A stretch of 64,000 nucleotides of DNA. Origin: Patiria pectinifera (Eukaryota; Echinodermata; Asteroidea; Valvatida; Asterinidae). The DNA lies in NCBI GenBank assembly GCA_029964075.1, contig CM057144.1, positions 5,417,281 to 5,481,280 of the forward strand, read 5' to 3'. Positions 1 to 12,200 of this stretch are shown here, in pieces. Position 1 is the stretch's first letter, and each line of letters opens with the position of its first letter. Position numbers and translations under genes: made by a program. The notes beneath the pieces are model-generated. The model saw only the letters and a list, made by a program, of their open reading frames with translations, was not told where the DNA came from and did not search any database.

Positions 1-93
1 TAGGGTTTTTCCATTGTGTTAGGAAATGTAGGAAATAGCAAATACATGTAGGCATAGTGTTAAACTTGCTTTGATTGGCAATTGTCTCATCAG

Positions 94-277
94 ATATCAA
101 GAGTCTCAAACTCTCATCATGAAACTCTTTGGACCCAAGGCCCACAAGAGCTTCCCAAGGAAATTCCGTGAACCTGCAGGCCGCAGGGGTTGTGCATCGG
201 GGGGCTTCTACCCAACCGACTCCAACGGACATTTTGCAGACAAGGGTGTAGATCTGGAGATTAAACAAGGAGAATGG
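94..277 (+). CDS. exon: N-terminal part of LECT2/M23-like domain
   Basis: The acceptor is CATCAG and the donor GGGTATGC; the frame enters in phase 2 and leaves in phase 0. The protein contains RRGCASGGFYPTDS and then GHFADKGVDLEI. This matches the start of the LECT2/peptidase M23 fold, where an HxGVD motif carries two zinc ligands. Here the His of that motif is Asp (DKGVD) while the Asp is kept. The gene continues upstream of the window. Confidence 0.7.
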
Positions 278-3200
278 GTATGCAAAGAGGACTTAATTTC
301 TGGTTTCAGGGCCTGAAATATGAATCACTCAATCGTGATAATTTCGCTGCTGTGTTCTAAAAGAACGAAATGGCTGTAAGTTTAGGAGTACTCTGAGTAG
401 CCTAGACTGTTATGCCTTATGTCCAGTGATGTAGTCGTGTCCACCTCGTCTGAGCTGAGCTGAGTCCACGAAGGCTCGAGTCCATGCCAAGTCCGAGTCC
501 ATTTTTGACCGAGTCTGGCTCAAGTCTGAATTCAAATTTTTAAGAGGTTTTTTGTTGCAGAACACGTGCGTGCATGAGTACACTGAGAATAAAATGACTG
601 TCGAATCAACCTTTTGCGATTATTTTGCAGCCTAGTAAGGTATCTGAAAGAGATTTTTTCAGGCAAGAATTAAAATTCGTAACAGACGGGGGACCGTTTT
701 TAAATCAATATTAACTTTTTATCAGGTTTAAACATGACATGAGTCCGACAGGTAGTCTGATTCAGCCACTAGTCGAGTCTAAGCCAGGCCTATTGAAAAC
801 GCCAGGAGTCGGAGCTGAGTCATGAGTAAAAAGCATGGACTCGAGACCCGACTCGAGACTGCGTCCGAACCTATAGTTCTCAATCACTGCTGATGTCCTC
901 GGTTAAGAATCTACAAACTAAACGAAACCATGCCCGGCGCTTACCAAGAGCAAAATTAGTGGCAATAATTATCTCCTCTTGTTGACCAAAAGATTGTGAA
1001 GCAAATAGTTTTCGTGTAGACGGTCGTAAATCTGCTGATGTCTTTTAAGGAGAAGTTTGATGAACCACAAGAGTAAAGAGGCTAATAGTCAAGCTGTGTT
1101 GGGTACATTGATGGAGAGCCATATATTCTAAGGCTACTAGGCCGGGCCAAATTTTATTAAGAAATTATACAAGGCCAAACCACACTATTACTAATAAACA
1201 AAACTGAGGGTAGAAAGTGGATTGAAAATGAAAAACATTTGCAACAAGGTTTGCACAAGACATAGGGAGACAGCTAGGGAGGGTGGGAAAAAATTGTTGA
1301 CGTCAGAGCTGCTAAACCGCAATTCAGAATGATATTGAATTCACCTGCCCTAACAATTTAAACCACGTTATTGGACATTCATAAATACCTATCAAACACT
1401 TAACCCATTCCTATTGGTTGAGAGCCTGTCATGTGGCCGGTTTTAAATGGTTGATAAGGTCCGGCTGGCTAGTCTCAAATTCTTTTCTAGAGTCACATAA
1501 AATTTTGATTCCAATGAAATCTGGTGCCTTTCACGTAACCGTTTTTATTGGTTGAATGTTCGAAATCCTCGCGTATGCATGAGCAATACTCAGTCAGTAT
1601 TTCATAGTCCGAAAAAGCTGCGTTCTGTGCCTCATCGTGCAATACGCGTGACGCGCGCCATATAAGGAGTTGTTTATGACGACGCGAGAGAGACATACCA
1701 TAATATAGCTAAAGGGGTGTTCCGAAAAACATGAAGTAAAATTGTTGAACAAAATTGTTGGAAATTTATAATGTTTGACTTGTTTTGATTTTTGGACTAA
1801 AAACTTTTTTTGTTAAATACCTAAAAGGTATATATGAATGGACACAAATATAAATTTGACCTTTATTCTCTTATGTGAACAGAACAAACTTATTTCATGG
1901 AATTGGCTCTGATGAATTGCTTATCTGTTCTTAAATGAAAAATGTTGAAAACACGTTGTGGGGGCCTCTTGTGTGGGGCCATTGTCCAACACTGACCATG
2001 AGTTGTAGTCAGAAGTCTTTGTCTCTTACAAAATGTACAATGTCTCCTGCGGTTCAGTAATACAAAAAGCATGGTTGATATTTTTCCCATAAAGGCATTA
2101 TAAAGAATAGAGCTAATACAATTTGTGTGTGGGTATGAGAGGACGAAAAACAGAGAATTTATATTTTTGTATTTCTGAGAGATACAGAATTGCCAGGGCT
2201 TTTGTCCTTATACTTCAGCATATCGACAGCTGTTTCTCAACTTTGAAAATAAAGAATCACCATTAAATCTGCAGTTGTAAACCCTCCATTAACATTAAAA
2301 TTAACATTAAAATGATGGACTCTTGCTTAGCTTGTTTCTTCTGCAGCTTGTTGCACCATTTTCAGGCCTCCTTTTCAAGAGTGCAGGCAAACCCAACCAG
2401 GTGACCCTGCTGGCCGGCGGTGGGGCCTTCCGCAACATCAAGATCTACATTGACAACATTAAGCCCAACGGGACACTCTCTACTACCAAGGGAGAAACTG
2501 TGAGTGTACACTAGTTTGGTGGTAATTGGATATGTTTGTTTTGTTGGGGAATGGATAAGTCGATACATAATTATTTGGCTCAGGACTGTGTTTACCATGA
2601 CTGTACATTCCACAACAATATTTAATATACAAATAACCAAACTGAATAAAGGGAACTGAGACAAAGAGAACTGGAAGAACTGACTGGATGAGAGGAATGA
2701 ATTACACTGACTATTGAATTGTAGATAGAATCGAATGAACGAGTACAATGTACGGAAAAACTTAGTCATGTCTGGTTTTTTTTCATTCTCAAAAAGATGA
2801 CTTTGAATGATAGAACCTTGAAACAATGATCAAGTAACACTTGTTTATACTGATGAACTTTCAATGTCAATTAAATGACCAGTGACTTGTGTGAGGGCAG
2901 TGAAGGTCATTTGCTCTGTATAAAACAATAGGGACTATTTACACGTCGCATATAAACACACTGTGGGTGTATGTGTTAACAAGGAAAATGAGTAATGCAT
3001 TTAGCAGAATTCATCGTTATACAGGAATTCTCATTAAAAACTTCAAAAGGAAGATTGATAATTAAAGTGTAACGAATAACTAAATATTAAGACATATTGA
3101 TAATTAAAAACTGATAATCTGAAAACGCTACAGTTTCAGGCTGAATCGGTAGTGCAGTAAGTGCCTCACATGGCCACATCAACTTTGAACAGTTTTACAT

Positions 3201-6200
3201 TTAAGTAACGACACGTACTATTAAAGATTGGAAAAAATCACTTGACAAATCAACCAAAATACGGTTAGTGCAGATGAAAGACTTTTTATTTGAAAATGTT
3301 TAATCATATAATTTGTGAGTTGTATCAAGGTACATTCATTAAGCCTGTACTCACTGAGCAGTGTTATCAAAACTAACTATTTAAAGAAAAAATGATGCTA
3401 CTTGACAATTCTGTCAAACCAAGTAAAGGATGGTTTGTACATCATGCGGATGCAAATGAGAAGCACATTTGACATCCCAACATATCCATTGTGAAATTTG
3501 ACAGAGTTGAAGTGTGTTTATTTTCTGTAAATTTACAGCAGCAATATTTGCCCTTCAGCAAATTTCGTTCGAAATTTACTTTTGCTCCAAGTATGAATCC
3601 GACTTAAAGGTATACTACGTCCTGCAAAGCAATCAAATTGGACTACAACACGAATTTTCAACAAAATGGTGTTTATTGGATTAGAACTTAAAAAAAAAAA
3701 AAAAAAGTCCATACAACCATCCTCGTGATGCCAGTCACACATGCCACTCGTAATTCCAGTCGCATATGTTTCATCAGCGCATTGCATTCTGCGTATGTGC
3801 GAGAAACAATTGGTATTAGGGGTATGGTTGTACGAAATTGAACTCTCTAAATACGTGTCACACACACTACTTTTACACACTACTCATACATTGAATCATC
3901 TGACATGGGCACAGAAGCTGAGAATATTGTCACCATTTTCATTTTCTCTATCTCTATCGACTTGTATAATTTTATTAATGGTGACCCCGGCTCAAATTAT
4001 CAATGATCAAAGTAGTATCAGACAGAAAGAAATATAAACCAACAGACACAATAATCTTTAGATTTTGAACAGGTATTATTTTAACAATTTATATATGCCA
4101 ATTTAATATTTACAATTAATATATACAAGGATCCAAATAGAACTTATGTCTCCAATCACTGTCTTCTTGGATTGAAGACTTCAGTTTAACTTTTGCACTT
4201 ATCTAATTCACACAGATTTTTCTGTAGTTCAGTTTTCTTATTCTTTTGGCTTAAGGTTAAGCTATCAATCGTACAAATTTTCTGTAAACTAATTTATCTT
4301 ATCGCTTATCATGTCTTAGATTTACACTCAATTCGATAGATCACACAGATCTTCTACCAGTCAATTCTATTAATTCTCACTTAGTTTTCTTATCACCGTA
4401 TTTAAGGGTGACTCGCAGACGTCTCACAGTTAATTTTCCCAACACTTGGGCTTTCTTGTGAACACTTAGTTCTCTTATTACTTACATATACTTGTAACAC
4501 TTAATTTTATCATATTTGTTTAAATATCACACAGGTTTCTTGTCAATTAGTTCTTTGAGGAGTTTTTGATCAATATGGATACCGTACAGTTTTTATTCTA
4601 GGGAGATGTTGTCCGCTCAACTTGACCTTTACGGTGAAAGTTGGACAACTCTGCGCTTCACTTAGACGTGCTGTAGGTAGTTGAGTATGACGGCCAAGTA
4701 GCCGATCTCTCAGACGTTCTCTCAGGCGGTCTCTCAGGCTCAGTGGCGGGTTAGATCATACCAGTATTTACGGCCATGGTTGTGGAGATTGCAGTGTAGT
4801 TGATGCCGGGCTGAGTGTTGTGATTTTGGTCACAATCGGACCGGGGACTGCTGGTCCGAAGATCTTACTTCGGCACTGTAATTTTGCCGATCGAGTTGAC
4901 AAACTGGATTTTGTGGCTGATTTCCACAAAAATCAGAATCTTGGATTTTCTATAACCTGCTGCATTCAGGTGTCTTCGGACGGTTGATACCGGTCACATT
5001 CACACACACTCAGACTAACACGGACTAATTTTGATGATGCTTTCTGATCTGACGCTACTATCGTTCTGCTCAAGGCTTTCTCTCTCTCTCATTCTCTCTC
5101 TCATTCTATGTACATTTACATACCAACCAATTAAGGGAATAATAGTACCACCAACCACAATGGTTGATGACAATGCTGGAGAATGCTAGAACATGTCCTA
5201 TTACATCACATCGCTCCATGCATCGAATGCCAACGCCTTAAATCTCAGTGGTTATACGTTGTAATGGCGCGGGAACTATAGTCGTTTCTTATTGGAGAAA
5301 AACTTTAAGACTCGACTATTTATGTGCGTAGGGTGATCTCATTACCGAGTAATGAGGTGCGCGAAAAAATAAAATAAAAGAAAAGAATTTACGTTGTGAC
5401 AAATATGAAGGAGACTTATATTTACGGCTGGAAATATGTATGCATATGCCACAAAATGTCCGTCGCGTCAGAAGTAAACACACCGTGTTGTTTGTCTTTT
5501 CTGAGGAAAAGTGACATAAGGTTAGTTGCCTCTCAACAGGACAAGTGAACAATCTAAAACATAAAAATGTCGGCGATTTCAGGAAGATGTGCCTTGACAA
5601 AGCAGCATCTGTTTGTCGTGCTTAGACTTGTGTATATTCAAATCCTTACCTTTTCCCATCCAGGTCATAGCCGGCAGGAAGATTGGAAAAGTGATCCGCT
5701 CCACCTCCTGCGCACCGCCAAACTTCATCCACTTTTCCATGAAGAAGGTCAAGCCCAACCGCCTGGCTTCTATCCTGGACAGCAGCATAAACGACGATCC
5801 CTCGCCGGCCGACGACGCGGCCAAAGAAGGCTACGTGGACCCGACCAACTATCTGGCCAAGAGGCCAATGAAGATACCCCAGTGGGAACAAAAATGTGAC
5901 GATTACAAGCTGGTCTGGCTGGTACGTGCGAGGTCATATAGGCTTTTACCATATTAAAAAAAACCTTGTACTTACACAACATTGAAAAAAGTGAAAGAGT
6001 TGCGCGTTTTGAATGTGACTCTTCACATTATTTTTTAGTGTTGTAGTCGAGTACTTTTTTCCGAGTATTAAGTACTGACGAGTACTTAGGTTGCCGAGTA
6101 CGAGTACGAGTACTTGTACCTCCGAGTACCAGAACAGGTCTCCGAGTACGAATGTTCTTAATTTCGAGTAAGAATACGAGTATGAGTACTGTACTTCTGA

Positions 6201-9200
6201 GTACTAGTGCCAGTACGAGTACTTGTATTTCCCGAATACGGTCATACGGCAAATGGTTAATTGTGCGTAATTGGCCCAGGCCCAGTCAGACCAATATACA
6301 GACCCACTCACGGCTAGCTGCTAAATGTGTTTGTCCGGACGTGCAAACCTCGATTTCACCACAAGCCAATCAGCCATTTCAAACTGAAAGTATCGATAAA
6401 ATAAGGCCGTGGTATATATAGTCAAGCTATACCATTTCCCCCCGAGTACTGCTATTCGAGTACGAGTACTTTGATGATCGAATACAATTTCGACATGTCG
6501 AGTACGAGTACTTTGCTGCCCAAGTATGAGTACCGTCAATTTGAGTACGAGTACTTTGACATTTGAGTACAAGTACGAGTACGAGTGCTCCAAAAAGTAC
6601 TCGAGTAGTACTCAAGTACGAGTACGAGTACTACAACACTGTTATTTTTTCTTTTAAACATTGGACAGTTGTGCGGCGTTGTCAGATTTTGTAACATTGA
6701 TTACATTGTACAAGAAGTACATTGTACGCCGTCACTGTTTACTGCTGGAATATGCATAGAGCTTGTTCAAACACATTAATAAACTTTAACTTAAATGACG
6801 AAGCTTAAAGCTTGAAGTCCAGAATTGTTAAACAAGTAGCAAGTATAAAGCATCGACAGAGTTGCAGCAGTTTTTAGTCAGTTTCATTTTGGAAGGATGA
6901 TTATTTGAACAAGGTGTGATCATTTGCAATTTTGCAATCGTTTGTGGTTTTCAACTTTTCTCATGACAAATGTCTGCAAAAAGTTATTTGTCTTCTACAA
7001 GGCCGCCAAAGTGAAAAACATGAAACAAAAAGATATATTCAAATATTTCTTGTAACTCGATGCAGGCAAAGACAGTTAAGGCAGGTTCTTTGCTAAATCG
7101 GGGATATAAGAAAGGAAAGGAGATTGACACCAGCCCCAATCGCAAACCACCTCCCAGTACCAACACTGAGAAGCCTAGTGACAGCAACAAACCCCCCAGA
7201 CGGCCATCCTCCCTAGATAATGCTGTATCACCGGGTAAGTCACATGGAAAGACAAGCAACCCAACCTCAATCAGACAGCAACTTTATTGCTTCTGAAACT
7301 ATAATGTTACTGTATGTGGCCCTGTCAGAATCTGGATTTTGTGACTACGGCTTCGGTTTTTGATGTTCGTCTGCTTAGAATAGCCATAACTGTAATGATA
7401 ATCTATACGTTGTCTGCACGTATTAAAATGATCCTTTTCTGGTAATCTGAGAGGAAATGGTGTTGTTAACATTTATTTCCATAAAAAGTAAAATATCAAA
7501 TAGAGTTGGGAACAAAAAGTTAGTATAAGTGATGGATAGGCAGAGCTATTATAGAAGCAAGGAATAATTCCTTGAACATGCGTTACATTATGTGATCGTC
7601 CTAAAGAGAATGCCTTATACTTTCAAATCTGGTGACACATAATTATTTGTGTCATCACTGTGACCATAGTTTGGAAGACGGGTATGTATTGATATTGAAT
7701 TTATGGCAAGGAACCCTTCAAAACAATTATTGTGTTATCCGCACCCCCCCCCCACCCATTTACAGAGAATAAGGAAATTACCAAGGAAGCACTCAACCTC
7801 CCCGAGACAAAAACTGGCTCTGGGTCGCCTTTCAAGAGTTTCACTCTGAGGAACTTGACGATTGGATCCATCCTGGCATTTGCACGTAAGCTTGGACTGG
7901 AGGAGACATCAGACGCCTTGCTAACTATTGTCAAGACCATTGTTGTAAGTCCAACCTTAATTCATCCTTTTTTGTGGAGATTGGTGACTGATAAGGCCAC
8001 CTCCTGGCCTTACCTAAACTATCCCTAACGTTTTAAGCTGCGGGATAGCAGCTCAGAAAATCAATATATATCTCCGTTTATAGTCCATTATACTGTAATT
8101 AGTTAGTAACAAAATAATGTTGACATTGTATATTGCTCCTACATATTTTGACCGATTTCAACCGATTTTTTTTTTAAAGTATCAGTAGCCCAGCCACAAT
8201 GAACAAACTGGGGTCAAACGTAATTGTGGGGTCACTGGGTCAAAAAGCTGATTTTTTACTCAAACACTACTCTTTCAATAAATTAAATGGCACAACATAA
8301 CTCATGCATGAACACCAATTCGTTGGCCCGCAGCTTCCGAGATATTTCGGTTCTAGCTTGTTATGGTAACTAGTTAGTTTCAAAAACTCAATCCAAATGC
8401 AAAGTGATAACACTACTATGATTGAAACTGTCTAGTACTTGACAACTTGGGTAAAGTTGCTTTGTTTCAAAAATAAGCACAGAGGGAAACATTGGCAGGC
8501 AAAATATTGAGAGAAATGCAATTTACAGGAAATGTGACTGAATAGTGTGACAAACGATTCAACAAACCAGTGAGTGTGTTCGAATAGCTCACTCAGATCG
8601 ACTTGGGTATTAAAAGGCAGACGGGTTACCCATCACGACAGCTGGGCTAACGGAACGCTCATGCGCGGGCCATCATGATTCTCACATTACGTCCGAGAGC
8701 CATAGCCGAACCCATTGACAAAATCCCCTTTTCGGACTGTGTGTTATTCTTTACTCCGTCGCAAAAGTGACAACGTTGGTCTGGAATTAGCGGCCTTTAA
8801 ATTCGCAATGAGCTTATTAAAAATTATGTTTAGACTTTAAATAAAGTTGATTTGGGGGTCAATTTGATCTTTTCCGCTGTTGCCGCCACATGTGTTTGTT
8901 TTTTGAACTAAACAATGCATGCGTGTGGCGTATTTCCATAACTGACTCCGCTCCACGAGCAAGGTCTGTGGTGACTGACCCTGGTGAGCCCCGAAAATGA
9001 ATAATCGAACAGAATAGAGCTAATCGGACGGCACAGGGCTAACCGGAGTCGACCAGCGTGAGCTAATAATTATGCAGACATGTTTGTAAGGCAATGTCCA
9101 ATGAACCAGTGTTTGTGCTCTTTCTAATTGTGGTTACAGGTGATGGGCTTTACCTGACTCTTTGCATACAGATTTCATTTCATCAACAACATCGAATTTA

Positions 9201-12200
9201 GGTAATGCGTTGTAATATTTGACCTCCTTCACTATCGGTGTCAATTGAGTTAACAGATCCACTCATTGTATGCAAAGAGATGTGTGAATTTTCACTCGTC
9301 ATAATTATGATGGAATCAGCTTTTGCTTACAGCAGAATTATTTGGGGAAAAAAACAAATTTGAAAAAGTGATTCTCATGTCAATTTGATTTGCATTTCCT
9401 CAACACTAGAAACTGGTGAGTGATAAACCGTGTGTCCTACCTGAGTCTTTGACGACTGATTCCTTGAGGATTGAACTCCAACAGCGTGGTCTCAGCTCAC
9501 AGGGAGATAGGAAGACGTTGATGCAGCGATACAAACAACCCGAGGATCGTAAGTGTTTAGTCTGAACAGGGCAGTTCTTGTCCTGTGTCTCTAGTTGTCT
9601 ATGATGAGCGTTGTATTATTGTCAATGACTCATGATAATTAAGGATTGAAATCCAGCGGCGTGGTTTCAGCTCACAGGGAGATAAAAAGACCTTGATACA
9701 GCGATACAAACAACCTGAGAATCGTAAGTGTTTATTGTCTAAGCAACACGCTCTTTGCGTTTGTGATATTATAAAGTTTTCTGTGATGAGTATTGTATCA
9801 TACTCAGTGACTCATCATAACAACTTAGGGAGGAGTACCGATTCGTTGTTCCCTCAAAAATTTATCCAAGCGCATATATATTTAGCCTAATTTAGCCAAA
9901 GCTGTACTGTATTTTTAAAAAGGGTGTTGTAGTTGTAAGATTGTACTTGCACGCATTGCTTTTCACCAAACTCGCAATTGAAAGTAACCCCCCCCCACCA
10001 CCCAAAAAAAGTCAACACTCATTGGAGGGGTCGTAATTTTAATCTGATCGTTTGTGATAACGTCATTTATACAGACCTTCGCGGAATGTTGTTAGCTACA
10101 TAATTTTGATACCCCGTTTTGATAAGACTGTAAATCGTCCAAGATTGACAACGGTTTATGAATTATGATGCAATTTGAAAAGTTGCCAATTTGAAGAGTA
10201 AGTGAGTGGAAATTGCTGCGTGACAGTGTTATACACTACCTGAACTAAACGGCAGGGAATATTGATTGCATAGTACTTGTATGCATGGGAGCACGCAAAA
10301 TTGAATTACCCGCGCTCTGTTCAGACACTGTGCAGTCAGTAGGGGCCAATTATGGGAATGCGTGTTTGCGCTTAGCTATTTCTCCTTGCCTAATTTTTAA
10401 ATTTGCAAGTTTTCAAACTGTGTCAATTTTCATAAATCATTGTCAATCTTGGACGATTTACAGTCTTTGGTAGCAAATGGGGTATCAAAATGTAGGTACA
10501 TTCCCAAAGGTCTGTATAAATGACGTTATCATCAGACGATCAGATTCGTTATTATGACCATTCCAATGAATGTCGATTTTCTTTCATTTTTTACGGTGTA
10601 TATAAAAAGAAAAAGGTTCATACGTATATCTTAGAACAGTGCCCTCTGGTGTCCAATGGTGTCCAGCCAATTAAGCCCCTCCACTTTCCAAACTTCTAAG
10701 CTGCTGCATGGTCCCCTCCCCCCGATGATGACTGAGCACAAAGCAAGGACCCATCCTTTCTCTGTAGTCTGAGTGGGTTGGTCCTTAAGGATGTCTGTGA
10801 GTTCTGATGTTTGTAATGAGTCTTTACATCGACACCGTTGCATCATAGTCAGACTTCTGATAATGGAAGATTGAACTGAAAGCATGTTTACTATTCCTGC
10901 CTGAATTTCTTTGCTTCTGTTCGGCAATTCTTTCCATGAAATTTGGCCCATGATTGAAAATGTTGCTGAAAATACATTCACTCAGTATATATGACTGAAT
11001 ATTATTTCAACAGCTTGAAAACTCTGATGTACTCATACGTCATTATGATGTCATGCTTTGTTTACGGAGGTGCACTATCATGTGGGAGCCAGGTGGGGAC
11101 GAGAGCCACCAAGCTCCCATAGGAAAGCGCACATGTAAACAAAGCATGACGTCATTGTTTCTAAGGTCTATTCAAAAGTAAGTTGACATTGTTGAGCAAA
11201 GGAATGAACAACCGATAATATCATTCAGAAAATGTGTACAACTTTTATTATTTTGTAGGCTGTCCCCTACTTCAAATCTCTCTGCCCAAGAATGTGTATT
11301 GTAAGATAGATGAGAGCTGCCTGGGCGTGGAGTGCTGTATGAACGTCAAACTCTTCATGGTATCTCTGGCCGTCAAAGCGTTCATGCGCTTCGACCCTTG
11401 TGAGTTCCAGTTTGTACTCGGCGTCAACTCTTGGAACTACACCATTGAGATCCTGGATGCTGAATTTGGTAAGTCAGTCGTCTCAGTTTACTTAATAGGG
11501 CCTGACCAAAGGGGAAAGCCCGTTGAATGTAAGTTACACATTTTTGTTTTTACACTGCATGTTGATTTGCTTTTGTAATGACTGCTTAATATAAGTTGTC
11601 GACATTGATATCAATGTTCCTTCCCAGGCACAGAATTGGAAGTGCCGGTGCCCTTTGACATTCCATTCGTTGATGACATGGAAATGCATCTCAGGTAGAT
11701 ATTGTACAATTTTGAATGCTTCGTTAAAGCCTAATTGAATTTGCCTCGTTTGCCCCCCAGATGATTGTATACTCGTAATTTACAACTTCCACTTGACTAC
11801 TGTTTAGTGTCATAACAAGAATATTTTTAATGAAGAGGTTTATAAAATAGCAGTTGACCTATGCAGAAGATCTGTATTTCCAAGCGTTAACCTGATTAGC
11901 ATTTATATCTAGATTCTGACCTTCAAATTATATGCAACTTTATTTCAGTGCCCTGTACATGTACTGCACACAAATACTATTTACATTCATGTTTATCTTC
12001 TTCATGTTTATTTTCATGTTCTACATGTTTTCTAATTTTGAGCTGCATAACCATCACTTCCACATGATGGTACATTTTTCCCATTAGGTATGGCATTGAG
12101 AAGAGCAAGGCTCAACTACTTGTCAGTATGGCTGTCGGTTTCTGCCCGACAACGGGAGATGCTGAGTGCTTGGCATTCATCGATGTACTGAAGGATACTG

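Larger units (their letters stand above)
278..2346 (+). other. intron with two repeats
   Basis: This intron contains the hAT-like element at 424-889 and a dispersed repeat at about 1370-1775 that recurs inverted at 55690-56085. The rest, including 1800-2340, shows no recognisable coding or RNA gene. Confidence 0.6.
9723..11258 (+). other. intron with two foldback repeats
   Basis: It holds the long inverted-repeat element at 10014-10577 and the shorter one at 11042-11153. The rest is AT-rich without gene features. Confidence 0.5.

Noticed and set aside
2362-2826. Minus-strand open frame of 154 codons
   Set aside because: It overlaps a well-supported + strand exon and continues into low-complexity intron; no family resemblance.
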